In this document: in pieces, positions 35,337 to 45,113 of the stretch
How the letters are laid out: each line of letters opens with the position of its first letter
How positions within the stretch are numbered: the stretch's first letter is position 1
Assembly (NCBI GenBank): GCA_013823985.1
Contig: PNNB01000013.1
Span: 62,001 to 126,000 of the forward strand
DNA: 64,000 bases
Direction: 5' to 3'
From: Sphingopyxis sp.
Lineage (GTDB): Bacteria > Pseudomonadota > Alphaproteobacteria > Sphingomonadales > Sphingomonadaceae
The notes under the pieces: generated by a model
What the model was told of the DNA's origin: nothing
The model's database searches: none
The model's input: only the letters and a program-made list of their open reading frames with translations
Position numbers and translations under genes: made by a program

Positions 35337-36992
35337 TCAGGATGCTTTGCGCTCCTCAAATTCTTCGGGCCGTACGGCTTCAGAATGATTGTGGCGACGA
35401 CGGTTGGGTATCAGATCTTTCTGCGTCAGCATCGTGCGGACCTGATCAATGTTCATCGGTTGGCCGAAATACCAACCCTGTCCCTTGGTGCATCCCAGTG
35501 CTTTAAGTTTGGTGATGCTTTCTTCGTCCTCGATGCCTTCGGCCGTGATCGGCACGTCCAGGCTGGCACCGAGACCGGCAATAGCGCTCACAATTGCAGC
35601 GCTTTCGGCATTTTCGAACATGGAGGACACGAAACTGCGGTCGATCTTGATGCGGTCAAAGGGCAAGGCGCGTAAATGCGCAAGTGAGCTATAGCCTGTG
35701 CCAAAATCATCAAGCGCGATGCGGATGCCCTGATTTTTAAGGCTTCCGACAATGGATTGGGCGAGGCTCAGATTCTTGAACAGCGAGCTTTCGGTAATTT
35801 CGACTTCCAGACGGCTGGCAGGGAAGCCGGTCTCGACGAGCAGCTTCACGATTTTCTGGGCTAGCCACGGATCCTTGAGCTGTACTGGCGAAATATTGAC
35901 CGAGATGGTCAGTTTCGGGTCCCAGTTCTTGGCTTCGACCATGGCCTTGCGAATGATGCTCATCGACAGGTCGCCGATCATGCCGGTTTCTTCGGCAACG
36001 GGAATGAAATCGTCGGGCGAAATCAGGCCCCGTACGGGCGAAACCCAGCGGGCGAGCATTTCAAATCCGACCAATTCACCGGTATTGAGATCTATCTGCT
36101 GTTCAAAATAAGGCACAAATTCATCATTTGGTATCGCGCTGCGGATGTCTCCTTCCAGCGAATTGCGCGACCGCAACTCCACTTCCATGCCGCTTTCGAA
36201 CCAGCTGAAGCCGTTTCGACCATTTTTCTTGGCCGCATAAAGCGCAATGTCCGCCCGGCGGATCAGCATGTCGATGGAATCGCAGTCGAGTTCCGGACGG
36301 CTGATGCCGACGGATGCGGTAACGGTCTGTTCGCTGTCGGCGATAATCACCGGACGGGCGAGGGCTTCGACCAGATCTTCGGCGATCCGGTCCACAGATT
36401 CAGGGTATTCGGGTTCAAAGACTACGCAGATGCCGAATTCATCACCCCCCAGACGCGCTATAACGCTGCTGGGTGGGACGACATCGCGCATCCGGTCGGC
36501 AACTTCGCGCAGCAAGTAGTCGCCGCTGTCATGGCCATAAAGGTCGTTGATTTTCTTGAAGCCGTCCAAGTCGATCATCAAAAAGGCGATGGACTTTCCG
36601 CGGCGTGAGGCGCGGGCGCTAAGTTCCGTCGTCTTTTCCTTGATGGCGCGACGGTTGAACAAATTGGTCAATGGGTCCGTCATCGCCAGATGCTGCGCCC
36701 GAACCTCCGCTTTGCGGTAGACGTCGATTTCGTCGCTCAACGCACTGGTGCGGCGCCAGATCAACAGGATCAGCGCAATGTTCAGCAAGAGCGCGGTCAC
36801 CATAACCTGATCGGCGCCGGGACTGTTGCCGATGAAGGTGCGTACGGTCTGTGCGCCGACCTGGCCGCCAATTGCGACAAACATCACAATCGCGGCGGAC
36901 ATGACAATGCTGTAGATGACACGGCGGCCCTTTTCGGCCTGTGCACCTGCGGCTATTGCCTTGTTATGCGCCTCAGATGGCTGTTGTTCCAT
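35337..36992 (-). CDS. Membrane-bound GGDEF-EAL c-di-GMP protein
   Basis: A second-messenger enzyme with both domains. Two membrane helices (about residues 25-48 and 62-80) are followed by a GGDEF domain with intact GGDEF at 182-186, but no RxxD product-inhibition site before it. An EAL domain follows: the signature reads EML rather than EAL, while N (SVNISP), E (EITES), DD (LDDFGTGYSS), K (KIDRSF) and E (AEGIE) of the active site are present, so phosphodiesterase activity is likely. The start is set at the ATG at 36992 (551 residues); a TTG seven codons upstream is possible. The 268 bases up to ffh contain a ttagcgctaa palindrome and nothing else I can name. Confidence 0.9.
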   Translation of the reverse strand: MEQQPSEAHNKAIAAGAQAEKGRRVIYSIVMSAAIVMFVAIGGQVGAQTVRTFIGNSPGADQVMVTALLLNIALILLIWRRTSALSDEIDVYRKAEVRAQHLAMTDPLTNLFNRRAIKEKTTELSARASRRGKSIAFLMIDLDGFKKINDLYGHDSGDYLLREVADRMRDVVPPSSVIARLGGDEFGICVVFEPEYPESVDRIAEDLVEALARPVIIADSEQTVTASVGISRPELDCDSIDMLIRRADIALYAAKKNGRNGFSWFESGMEVELRSRNSLEGDIRSAIPNDEFVPYFEQQIDLNTGELVGFEMLARWVSPVRGLISPDDFIPVAEETGMIGDLSMSIIRKAMVEAKNWDPKLTISVNISPVQLKDPWLAQKIVKLLVETGFPASRLEVEITESSLFKNLSLAQSIVGSLKNQGIRIALDDFGTGYSSLAHLRALPFDRIKIDRSFVSSMFENAESAAIVSAIAGLGASLDVPITAEGIEDEESITKLKALGCTKGQGWYFGQPMNIDQVRTMLTQKDLIPNRRRHNHSEAVRPEEFEERKAS

Positions 36993-37260
36993 AGCTTTTG
37001 CGTGTCCAATCAACGTCGTCCTTGCACGGAAAAAATCAATATTTGATTAAGTTCGGTTCATGTTAGCGCTAAACACCGCCGGATTCCGGGGTGCGCTAAA
37101 GAATCTTGCATTTGGGGGCTGTTACGACTAAGGCGTCGCACAGCGGGCGAAAGTTCGCACATGAAATTATGGAAAATCAATCTTTTCCAGGCTGGTCGGC
37201 GAAGTTTCGCTCACCGGCTTTTTGTTCGTTTATGCCCGGAAACGGGTGTTTTGGTAAGGA

Positions 37261-38757
37261 ATGTCGATGTTTGACAAGCTAAGCGACCGGTTAGGAGGGG
37301 TGTTTGACCGCCTGCGTGGTCGCGGCGCGTTGAACGAAGCGGATGTCCGCGAAGCGATGCGTGAAGTGCGCGTTGCCTTGCTGGAAGCCGACGTCGCCCT
37401 GCCGGTTGTTCGCGAATTTGTGGACAAGGCGACCGAGAAGGCCGTTGGCCAGTCGGTTCTGAAATCGGTCACGCCCGGACAGCAGGTCGTCAAAATCGTC
37501 AACGACGCGCTTGTCGAAATGCTGGGTGCGGAACAGAGCGATCTGAATCTGGCGGTCGCGCCGCCGGCGATCATCATGATGGTCGGTCTGCAAGGTTCGG
37601 GTAAAACCACCACGACGGCCAAAATCGCAAAGATGTTGAAGGCAAAGCAGGGCAAAAAGGTCCTGATGGCGTCGCTCGACGTCAACCGTCCCGCTGCGCA
37701 GGAACAGCTGGCAACGCTCGGCACGCAGACCGAAGTCGCGACCTTGCCGATCGTGCAGGGGCAACAGCCTGTGGATATCGCGAAACGCGCGATGCAGGCC
37801 GCAAAACTGCAAGGGTTTGACGTCCTGTTGCTCGATACCGCAGGCCGTTTGCACGTTGACCAGCAGTTGATGGACGAAATGCAGGCCGTCGCCAAGGTGT
37901 CGACGCCGCAGGAAATATTGCTCGTCGTCGACTCGTTGACCGGTCAGGATGCCGTCAATGTGGCCAAGAACTTCGGCGAACGGGTTGACCTGACAGGTAT
38001 CGTGCTGACCCGTATGGATGGCGACGCGCGCGGTGGTGCGGCGCTTTCGATGCGCGCCATTACCGGCAAGCCGATCAAATTTGCCGGTGTTGGTGAAAAG
38101 CTGGATGCTATTGAGGCATTCAACCCCGAACGCGTTGCTGGCCGCATCCTTGGCATGGGCGACGTCGTTGGTCTGGTGGAACGGGCGGCGGAAATCGTCG
38201 ACAAGGACGAAGCCGACAAACTCGCTGCGAAAATGGCCAAGGGCCAGTTCGACATGAACGACCTGCGCATGCAATTCCGCCAGATGACCAAGATGGGCGG
38301 ACTGGGTGCACTTGCCGGCATGATGCCCGGCATGAAAAAAGCCAAGGCGGCCATGGACGCCAGCGGCATGAACGACAAGTTGCTGATCCATATGGACGCG
38401 ATCATTGGCTCTATGACGCCAAAAGAGCGCGCAAAGCCGGAATTGCTGAATGCGAAGCGGAAGATCCGCATTGCCAAAGGCTCCGGCATGACGGTGCAGG
38501 ATGTGAACAAGCTGATCAAGATGCACCAGGAAATGGCGACCGCCATGAAACGCATCCGCAAGATGGGTGGCCTCAAGGGTTTGGCTGCGATGTTTGGCGG
38601 CGGCAAAGGCGGTGCAGATCTGGGTGGCGCGATGGAGGGTATGCACGGCTTACCCCCCGGCGCCATGCCCCCGGGCATGGGCGGCTTGCCCGGCATGGGT
38701 GGCGGGGCAGGCGGCCTTCCGCCCGACCTCGCAAGACTTCTTAGTAAAAAGAAATAA
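37261..38757 (+). CDS. ffh: Signal recognition particle protein Ffh (SRP54)
   Basis: A GTPase that binds signal sequences on ribosomes and targets them to FtsY. N and G domains are seen with GLQGSGKTTTTAKIAK, DTAGR and TRMDGDARGG. The Met-rich M domain includes LGALAGMMPGMKKAK and the 4.5S-RNA-binding region. The C-terminus is rich in Gly, Met and Pro (PPGMGGLPGMGGG). 498 residues. It is followed by rpsP after 46 bases; the order ffh-rpsP-rimM-trmD-rplS is conserved in bacteria. The 4.5S RNA gene is not in this window. Confidence 0.96.
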   Translation: MSMFDKLSDRLGGVFDRLRGRGALNEADVREAMREVRVALLEADVALPVVREFVDKATEKAVGQSVLKSVTPGQQVVKIVNDALVEMLGAEQSDLNLAVAPPAIIMMVGLQGSGKTTTTAKIAKMLKAKQGKKVLMASLDVNRPAAQEQLATLGTQTEVATLPIVQGQQPVDIAKRAMQAAKLQGFDVLLLDTAGRLHVDQQLMDEMQAVAKVSTPQEILLVVDSLTGQDAVNVAKNFGERVDLTGIVLTRMDGDARGGAALSMRAITGKPIKFAGVGEKLDAIEAFNPERVAGRILGMGDVVGLVERAAEIVDKDEADKLAAKMAKGQFDMNDLRMQFRQMTKMGGLGALAGMMPGMKKAKAAMDASGMNDKLLIHMDAIIGSMTPKERAKPELLNAKRKIRIAKGSGMTVQDVNKLIKMHQEMATAMKRIRKMGGLKGLAAMFGGGKGGADLGGAMEGMHGLPPGAMPPGMGGLPGMGGGAGGLPPDLARLLSKKK

Positions 38758-38803
38758 GTTTCGGATTTAATATAATTTAATACCAGAAAGGTGAGTTAGT
38801 TTT

Positions 38804-39343
38804 ATGGCATTATCCATGCGTTTGTCACGCGGCGGTTCCAAGAAGCGTCCTTATTACAAAATCGTCGTTGCCGACGCACGCGCACCGCGTGATGGCAAGT
38901 TCATTGAACGTATCGGCAGCTACAACCCGCAGCTTCCCAAGGACAGCGACCTGCGCGTTGTTCTGGATGGCGAGCGTGCGAAGCATTGGCTTGCCGCTGG
39001 CGCACAGCCTTCGGACCGCGTAGCGCGTTTCCTCGACGCCGCTGGCGTTAAAGAGCGTAAGGCGAAGACCAACCCGAACAAGGGTGAGCCCGGCCAGAAA
39101 GCCAAGGATCGCGCAGAAGACAAGGCTGCCAAGGCTGCTGAAGCTGCCGAAGCCGCTGCTGTAGCGGCCGCTGCGCCTGCACCCGAGCCAGAGCCCGAAG
39201 TAGTCGAAGAAGCCCCGGCAGCCGAAGAAGCTGCGCCTGCTGAAGCGGTTGCTGAAGAAGCTCCTGCCGTTGAAGAAGCGCCTGCCGCTGAAGAAGCTGC
39301 ACCTGCAGCCGAAGAAGCAACTGAAGAAAAGGCAGAGGGCTAA
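38804..39343 (+). CDS. rpsP: Ribosomal protein S16 with acidic tail
   Basis: A small-subunit ribosomal protein. The core (about residues 1-82) begins [30 protein letters not shown]. At 179 residues it is twice the usual size: from about residue 85 a Lys-rich linker leads to an Ala/Glu/Pro-rich acidic tail with repeats such as [11 protein letters not shown]. Extended S16 tails are known in some alphaproteobacteria; their role is unknown. Followed after 3 bases by rimM. Confidence 0.95.
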   Translation: MALSMRLSRGGSKKRPYYKIVVADARAPRDGKFIERIGSYNPQLPKDSDLRVVLDGERAKHWLAAGAQPSDRVARFLDAAGVKERKAKTNPNKGEPGQKAKDRAEDKAAKAAEAAEAAAVAAAAPAPEPEPEVVEEAPAAEEAAPAEAVAEEAPAVEEAPAAEEAAPAAEEATEEKAEG

Positions 39344-39346
39344 GCC

Positions 39347-39841
39347 TTGCCGAACACCACCGTCACGCTGGCCGCCATTTCGGGTGCGCATGGCGTGACG
39401 GGTGAGGTGCGGTTGAAGCTGTTTGCGGACAGCATCGACAGCCTCAAACATTATAGAAGCTTCAATGATGGTGCGCTGACGGTCAAATCGCTGCGCCCCA
39501 CCAAAGACGGCGCCATCGCGCGCTTCGCTGAAATTAACGACCGCAACGCGGCGGAAAAGCTGCGCAGCACGCTTTTGACCGTCCCGCGAGAGGCTCTGCC
39601 CGCGCTGGGCGAGGGCGAATATTATTATAGCGACCTGCTGGGCCTGCCTTGCGTGTCCACAGACGGCACCGACCTTGGCACCTGCATTGCCGTCGAAAAT
39701 TTCGGCGCAAGCGACGTGCTGGAAATCCAGTTGCCCTCTGAAGAGGGTAAGCCCGGCAAAAAATTCATGGTGCCAATGACGAAAGAGGCCGTTCCCGAAT
39801 GGGGCGAGCGCATCGTTATTGATGCTGACTTCGTGATATGA
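39347..39841 (+). CDS. rimM: Ribosome maturation factor RimM
   Basis: Helps assemble the 30S subunit head and binds S19. The N-terminal beta-barrel has [18 protein letters not shown], and a PRC-barrel domain follows ([14 protein letters not shown]). 164 residues. The start is a TTG at 39347, three bases after the rpsP stop and after gcagaggg; no in-frame ATG is near. The stop overlaps the trmD start (ATGA). Confidence 0.93.
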   Translation: MPNTTVTLAAISGAHGVTGEVRLKLFADSIDSLKHYRSFNDGALTVKSLRPTKDGAIARFAEINDRNAAEKLRSTLLTVPREALPALGEGEYYYSDLLGLPCVSTDGTDLGTCIAVENFGASDVLEIQLPSEEGKPGKKFMVPMTKEAVPEWGERIVIDADFVI

Positions 39842-40578
39842 CCTTTCACGCCCAAATCCTGACACTCTATCCCGAAATGTTTCCAGGACCGCTTGGCGTG
39901 TCCTTGGCGGGACGGGCGTTGGAAGAGGGCAAATGGTCCTGCGAACCCATTCATATCCGCGATTACGCGACCGATAAGCACCGCACGGTCGACGATACAC
40001 CCGCAGGCGGCGGGGCCGGCATGGTGTTGCGCGCCGATATTTTAGCGGCGGCCGTCGATGCAGCAGCGGCCTGTCAGCCTTCGGCCCCCATTCTTGCCAT
40101 GACCCCACGCGGCACGCCCATCACACAGGCGCGCATCCGAACGCTCGCTGCTGGCCCCGGCGTAACGGTCCTGTGCGGTCGTTTTGAAGGCTTTGACGAG
40201 CGCATTTTTGATGCCCGGCCGGAAATCGAGCAGGTATCGATGGGCGATATCGTCCTGTCAGGCGGAGAAATTGGCGCTTTAATGCTGTTAGACGCTTGCA
40301 TTCGGCTGCTTCCCGGCGTAATGGGCGCGACTTCCAGCGGTGACGAGGAGTCCTTTGAACAAGGATTACTTGAATATCCGCACTATACCCGACCCAATGA
40401 TTGGGAAGGGCGGATGATCCCTGAAGTGTTGCGATCGGGGGATCATGCGAAAATAGCCGCCTGGCGGAAACAAAGGGCGGAGGATGATACTCGGTTACGC
40501 AGACCGGACCTTTGGGGGCGTTATAAGGACGCTCGGGTTCAGCCTGCCTCTGACGTGCAACAGAAGAATAAGGATTAA
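39838..40578 (+). CDS. trmD: tRNA (guanine-37-N1)-methyltransferase
   Basis: Methylates G37 next to the anticodon, preventing frameshifting. The SPOUT fold's knot is seen in LTLYPEMF at the start, [25 protein letters not shown] and [14 protein letters not shown]. The C-terminus has EYPHYTRP. 246 residues. Coupled to rimM by ATGA and followed by rplS after 7 bases. Confidence 0.96.
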   Translation: MTFHAQILTLYPEMFPGPLGVSLAGRALEEGKWSCEPIHIRDYATDKHRTVDDTPAGGGAGMVLRADILAAAVDAAAACQPSAPILAMTPRGTPITQARIRTLAAGPGVTVLCGRFEGFDERIFDARPEIEQVSMGDIVLSGGEIGALMLLDACIRLLPGVMGATSSGDEESFEQGLLEYPHYTRPNDWEGRMIPEVLRSGDHAKIAAWRKQRAEDDTRLRRPDLWGRYKDARVQPASDVQQKNKD

Positions 40579-40585
40579 ATGGGGC

Positions 40586-40978
40586 ATGAACCTCATCCAG
40601 ACACTCGAAGCCGAAGCCATTGCGGCGCTGGCAGAAACAAAGAAAATTCCGTCGTTCCGTGCCGGTGACACCGTTAAGGTGGGCGTGAAGGTTATCGAAG
40701 GTGACCGCACGCGTATCCAGAATTACGAAGGCGTGTGCATTGCGCGTTCGAACAAGGGAATGGGCTCCAACTTCACCGTGCGCAAAATGTCGTTCGGCGA
40801 AGGCGTTGAGCGCGTTTTCCCGCTGTACAGCCCGAACATCGACAGCATCGAAGTTGTTCGTAAGGGCGTCGTGCGTCGTGCGAAGCTTTACTATCTGCGT
40901 GGCTTGACCGGTAAGAAGGCGCGTATCGCCGAACGCCGCGACCCGCGCACTATTAAGACCACCGAGGCTGCCGAATAA
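40586..40978 (+). CDS. rplS: Ribosomal protein L19
   Basis: A large-subunit protein at the 30S-50S interface. The 130-residue protein shows [27 protein letters not shown] and the conserved [22 protein letters not shown]. The start is the ATG at 40586 after aaggatt; an in-frame upstream start lies inside trmD and is rejected. A strong terminator closes the ffh-rplS run. Confidence 0.96.
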   Translation: MNLIQTLEAEAIAALAETKKIPSFRAGDTVKVGVKVIEGDRTRIQNYEGVCIARSNKGMGSNFTVRKMSFGEGVERVFPLYSPNIDSIEVVRKGVVRRAKLYYLRGLTGKKARIAERRDPRTIKTTEAAE

Positions 40979-41013
40979 GGCAGGGGCTCCGCTGCGTTCT
41001 TAAACCGAACATG

Positions 41014-41048
41014 AAAGGCCGGGCTCCCACAAAGAGCCCGGCCTTTTT
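41014..41048 (+). terminator. Rho-independent terminator after rplS
   Basis: Stem aaaggccgggctc (41014-41026) pairs with gagcccggcc plus ttt (from 41034), loop ccacaaa, ending in a T-run. It separates the ribosomal run from asd. Confidence 0.93.
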
Positions 41049-41080
41049 CTTTGTCCAAATCAGAGTTGAGGGAAATACAC

Positions 41081-42106
41081 ATGGGTTATCGTATCGTAGT
41101 TGCAGGAGCGACGGGCAATGTTGGCCGCGAAGTCGTGAACATCCTTGCCGAGCGCGAATTCCCTGCAGACGAAGTCGCTGTATTGGCATCGTCGCGCAGC
41201 CAGGGCGTCGAAATCGAATATGGTGACACCGGCAAGATGCTGAAGGTCCAGAATATCGAGAATTTCGACTGGGCCGGCTGGGACATGGCGATTTTTGCGA
41301 TTGGGTCCGATGCGACCAAGAAATTTGCGCCCATTGCGGCAGCGGCTGGGTGTGTGGTCATCGATAACAGCTCGCTTCACCGGATGGACCCGGATATTCC
41401 CTTGATCGTGCCGGAAGTGAACCCAGACGCCATCGACGGGTACAAGCGCAAGAATATCATTGCCAACCCCAACTGCTCGACCGCCCAGCTGGTCGTCGCG
41501 CTGAAGCCGTTGCACGATTATGCGAACATTACGCGTGTGGTTGTGTCGACTTATCAGTCGGTATCGGGTGCAGGCAAGGAAGGCATGGACGAGTTGTTCG
41601 AACAAAGCCGCAATATCTTTGTCGGCGACAGCGCCGAGCCGAAGAAATTCACCAAGCAGATCGCGTTCAACGTCATCCCGCATATCGATAGCTTCCTCGA
41701 AGATGGCTATACCAAGGAAGAGTGGAAGATGATGGTCGAGGTGAAGAAGATCCTCGATCCCAAGATCAAATTGACGGCAACCTGCGTCCGTGTGCCTGTC
41801 TTCGTTGGCCATAGCGAAGCGGTGAACATCGAATATGATCGCGAAATGTCGGCGGCCAAGGCCAAATCGATCCTGCGCGAAGCGCCCGGCATCATGCTGG
41901 TCGATAAGCAGGAAGATGGCGGCTATGCGACGCCGATCGAAGCTGCGGGCGATGATGCCACCTACATCAGCCGCGTACGTGAAGACCCGACCGTCGATAA
42001 CGGCCTTGCCTTCTGGTGCGTGTCCGATAACCTTCGCAAGGGTGCGGCGCTGAATGCCGTGCAGATTGCCGAACTTCTGGGACGGCGGCATTTGAAGAAG
42101 GGCTAA
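41081..42106 (+). CDS. asd: Aspartate-semialdehyde dehydrogenase
   Basis: Reduces aspartyl phosphate to the semialdehyde for lysine, diaminopimelate, threonine and methionine. The NADP-binding motif is VAGATGNVGREVV, and the catalytic cysteine is C132 (NPNCSTAQ). The active-site RVPVFVGHSEAV lies later. 341 residues from the ATG at 41081, after gttgagggaaa; an upstream in-frame ATG adds ten residues overlapping the terminator. Confidence 0.95.
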   Translation: MGYRIVVAGATGNVGREVVNILAEREFPADEVAVLASSRSQGVEIEYGDTGKMLKVQNIENFDWAGWDMAIFAIGSDATKKFAPIAAAAGCVVIDNSSLHRMDPDIPLIVPEVNPDAIDGYKRKNIIANPNCSTAQLVVALKPLHDYANITRVVVSTYQSVSGAGKEGMDELFEQSRNIFVGDSAEPKKFTKQIAFNVIPHIDSFLEDGYTKEEWKMMVEVKKILDPKIKLTATCVRVPVFVGHSEAVNIEYDREMSAAKAKSILREAPGIMLVDKQEDGGYATPIEAAGDDATYISRVREDPTVDNGLAFWCVSDNLRKGAALNAVQIAELLGRRHLKKG

Positions 42107-42121
42107 GTCCGGTCGTCACAT

Positions 42122-42904
42122 ATGTTTGACTATAGCCATGCCATCGTCCGAAGCCCTGCCGCGTCTGTCGTGGCGGGCTTGCGGGCGGAGGATGGGCCGG
42201 ATCCCGACTTTGCGGCACTGTGCGCCGAGCATGAGGCTTATGTGCAGACGCTCGAGGGGCTTGGGCTGCATGTGACGCAATTGCCGGCAGCCGACGCGTT
42301 TCCGGATTCCATTTTTGTCGAAGACCCCGCGCTTGTTTTTGGCGAAGGTGCGATTGCACTGAAGCTATCGGCGCCGAGCCGGGCAGGGGAATCCGCTTTA
42401 CTTGCTCCGGTGCTGGAAGACCGTTTTGAGACCGTCCTTCATATGCAAGGCCCAGGGCATGCGGATGGTGGTGACATATTGGTGCTTCGGGATCGGGTGC
42501 TGATCGGTCTGTCCAACCGCACCGACCGTGCCGGGGCGGAAGAATTGATTTCGCTGCTGGCCCGTCTGGGCAAAAAGGGACAGATCGCCGAAACACCGCC
42601 CGGCATTTTGCATTTCAAAACAGGGTGCAGCCTGATTGACGAAGAGACCGTGTTTGTGCTGGCGCCCATGGTGAACTCACCGGCCTTTGCCTGTATGCGC
42701 GTGGTCGAAGTCCCGAAAGGTGAGGAAAAAGCAGCAAACAAGCTTCGCATCCGTGACAGCATATTGATGGGCGCGGACTTTCACAAAAGCCGCGCCATTG
42801 TGGAATCCTTTGGAATCCCGACAATCGGTTTGAACGTCGAACAGATTGGCCGCATTGATGCAGGCCTGTCGTGCATGTCCTTGCGCTGGAGAGAGACAAT
42901 ATGA
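42122..42904 (+). CDS. Dimethylarginine dimethylaminohydrolase (dimethylargininase)
   Basis: A guanidino-modifying enzyme probably hydrolysing methylated arginines to citrulline. The catalytic His is H164 (ILHFKTGCSL) and the nucleophile is C251 (DAGLSCMSLRW). Substrate-binding DSIFVEDPA and GPGHADGGDIL segments are present. 260 residues is normal. Arginine deiminase relatives share the fold, but size and motifs favour DDAH. Its stop overlaps the start of the next gene (ATGA). Confidence 0.9.
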   Translation: MFDYSHAIVRSPAASVVAGLRAEDGPDPDFAALCAEHEAYVQTLEGLGLHVTQLPAADAFPDSIFVEDPALVFGEGAIALKLSAPSRAGESALLAPVLEDRFETVLHMQGPGHADGGDILVLRDRVLIGLSNRTDRAGAEELISLLARLGKKGQIAETPPGILHFKTGCSLIDEETVFVLAPMVNSPAFACMRVVEVPKGEEKAANKLRIRDSILMGADFHKSRAIVESFGIPTIGLNVEQIGRIDAGLSCMSLRWRETI

Positions 42905-43560
42905 CTTTGACCGCCGACCTGTTCTGGTCCTTTCGCAGCCCGTACAGCTATCTCGCGACACGGCGGTATCGCGCGCTGACCGAAGAATATGATCTGGCGA
43001 TCAACCTACGCCCCGTCTATCCGCTGGCGATCCGCGAGCCGACCTTTTTCGAACGTAATCACCCCAATTGGCTGCGCTACACCTTCACCGACATGTTTCG
43101 CGTGGCGCAATTTCATGGCATTCCATTTGGCCCGCCACGTCCCGATCCTATCGTCCAGAATGTTATCACGCGGGAGATCTCCGATGAGCAGCCCTATATC
43201 TTCCGTCTCACGCGGCTGGGGCAAGCATCGGCACGGCGTGGGCATAGCCTCGCTTTTTGCGACGAAGTGTCCCGGTTGATCTGGGGCGGCGCCGAGAACT
43301 GGCATGAAGGGGATCATCTTGCCGGCGCAGCGGCGCGTGCCGGTCTGGATCTTGCACAGCTGGATGCAGAGGCCGAAAGCGATGCCGAAGCGCTGGACGC
43401 CGAGATTGCCGCCAATCAAAGCGCGCTCGAAGCCGCTGGCCATTGGGGTGTTCCGACATTGGTATTCGATGGCGAACCCTTTTTCGGTCAGGACCGTATC
43501 GACATGGCTGTGTGGCGGATGCAGCAAAAGGGTTTGGCGCCCCGCCAGACGTCTGCCTAG
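42901..43560 (+). CDS. DsbA-fold 2-hydroxychromene-2-carboxylate isomerase-like protein
   Basis: A kappa-class GST-like enzyme (DSBA-like thioredoxin domain). The 219-residue protein starts MTLTADLFWSFRSPYSYLAT, with S13 at the position of the catalytic serine in HCCA isomerase. Near the C-terminus, WGVPTLVFDGEPFFGQDRID is characteristic. The known family reaction is glutathione-dependent isomerisation in naphthalene breakdown; here no aromatic-catabolism genes are adjacent, so the substrate is unknown. Coupled to the dimethylargininase gene; convergent with emrB, overlapping by four bases. Confidence 0.85.
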   Translation: MTLTADLFWSFRSPYSYLATRRYRALTEEYDLAINLRPVYPLAIREPTFFERNHPNWLRYTFTDMFRVAQFHGIPFGPPRPDPIVQNVITREISDEQPYIFRLTRLGQASARRGHSLAFCDEVSRLIWGGAENWHEGDHLAGAAARAGLDLAQLDAEAESDAEALDAEIAANQSALEAAGHWGVPTLVFDGEPFFGQDRIDMAVWRMQQKGLAPRQTSA

Positions 43561-45113
43561 TCCGCCATCACCGGTTGCTGTCCGGCGGCTGGTTTGCCGG
43601 GCTTCAAAAGGAAAATCAGCGGACTCATAAGGATCAGCAAGAACATCATCAGTTTGAAGTCATCCAGATAGGCGATCATTGCGGCCTGCCGGTTTATCTC
43701 CAGGTTGATCAATTGCAGGCCAGCTTCACCCAAAGAACCCAATCGATCCGTCGTCGACAAGTCGAGCGTTGGAATAGATGATGCGGTAATATGCCCTGCC
43801 AGATCCGCATGGCTTGTCTGCATGTTGCGCGCGAGCATCGTCGTCATAATCGAAATGCCGAAACTGCCGCCCAGGCTTCGGAAGAGATAAAGCAGCGCCG
43901 ATCCGTCGGTGCGCAGACGCATGGGGAGTGTGGAAAAGGCAACGCCGTTGAGCGGGATGAACACAAAGCCCATGCCAAAGCCCTGGAACAGGCCCGTATA
44001 GACAATCAGATGCCAGTCCATGTTCAACGACCATTGGGTCATTACCCACATCGATACGGCGGTCATCACAAATCCACTGAAGATGATGATCCGCGGGTCG
44101 ATCTTGCCGGTCAACCGTGACGCGATAAACATGGCAAGCAGGATTCCCACGCCGCGCGGCGCAAGCAAAACGCCCGTGTCATAAACGCTGTAGCGGTAGA
44201 GATTTTGCAACATGGGCGGCAGCAGTGCGAAGATGCCGAACATCATCATCCCGACCAGCAGCATCATGTTGAGCGAGATGAAAAAATTGCGGTCGGTTAC
44301 AAGTAGCCGTTCGAACATCGGTCTGTGGGTCGTGAGTTGGTGAACTACGAACATCCACAAGGCGGCCACAACAACCAGTAGTTCGATGATGATTTCCCAG
44401 CTTTGCAGCCAGTCTTCCTGTTGGCCCCGATCGAGCAGCAATTGCAATGTGGCGAGACCGATCGCCAGCATGGCAAAGCCGAATTTGTCGAGTTCGCGCC
44501 GTACGGTCGGACGCGATGGCATGAGCCACCACAAAAGGATCAAAGTTGGAATCCCGATAGGCAGGTTGATGTAGAAGACCCAGCGCCAGTTGTAACTTTC
44601 GGTCAGCCAGCCGCCGATCATGGGCCCCAAAATCGGTGCGATCATGATGCCCATGCCCCAGATCGCCATCGCGCGCGGTGCTTCCGAAGGCTTGTTGATG
44701 TCGAGCATGATCGTTTGCGACAGTGGACCGATGAAGGCGGCACAGATCCCTTGGAATATCCGGAAAACAACCATTTCGGTCAGGCCGGTTGCAATGCCGC
44801 ACAGCATGGATGTCAGGATGAAACCCGCTACAGCACCTAGAAACAGATTACGGCTGCCGATGCGGTCGGCAAGCCAACCGGTAATCGGCATGGCCACCGC
44901 GCTGGCGACAATGTAGCTGGTCAGCACCCAGGTGATTGTATCCATGGTCGCGCCAAGGCTTGTCTGCATATGCGGAATAGCGACATTGGCGATTGTGGAA
45001 TCCAGAATCTGGATAATGGTGGCGCCCATGACGGCAAGCGTAAGCAGCGCCTTGTTCTTGACCGGATAGGCTGCGACGTCGTCGGGATTATTGATCGGTG
45101 TCGATGCGGACAT
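43557..45113 (-). CDS. emrB: DHA2-family multidrug efflux permease (EmrB-like)
   Basis: A 518-residue proton-driven exporter with 14 membrane helices. Characteristic pieces are LDSTIANVAIPHMQTSLGA, ITGWLADRIGSRNLF (motif A) and GPMIGGWLTESYNWRWVFYINLPIG. With EmrA it is expected to export hydrophobic toxins through a TolC-type channel, which is not in the window. The start overlaps the emrA 3' end by 26 bases, so the two are translated together. Confidence 0.93.
   Translation of the reverse strand: MSASTPINNPDDVAAYPVKNKALLTLAVMGATIIQILDSTIANVAIPHMQTSLGATMDTITWVLTSYIVASAVAMPITGWLADRIGSRNLFLGAVAGFILTSMLCGIATGLTEMVVFRIFQGICAAFIGPLSQTIMLDINKPSEAPRAMAIWGMGIMIAPILGPMIGGWLTESYNWRWVFYINLPIGIPTLILLWWLMPSRPTVRRELDKFGFAMLAIGLATLQLLLDRGQQEDWLQSWEIIIELLVVVAALWMFVVHQLTTHRPMFERLLVTDRNFFISLNMMLLVGMMMFGIFALLPPMLQNLYRYSVYDTGVLLAPRGVGILLAMFIASRLTGKIDPRIIIFSGFVMTAVSMWVMTQWSLNMDWHLIVYTGLFQGFGMGFVFIPLNGVAFSTLPMRLRTDGSALLYLFRSLGGSFGISIMTTMLARNMQTSHADLAGHITASSIPTLDLSTTDRLGSLGEAGLQLINLEINRQAAMIAYLDDFKLMMFLLILMSPLIFLLKPGKPAAGQQPVMAD

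Noticed and set aside
37291..38646. A 450-codon minus-strand frame across ffh.
   Set aside because: Low-complexity His/Leu/Asp translation; ffh on the plus strand is conserved and complete.
38825..40108. A 427-codon minus-strand frame across rpsP and rimM.
   Set aside because: Its Ser/Phe/Arg-rich sequence is the antisense of the S16 acidic tail; no evidence of translation.
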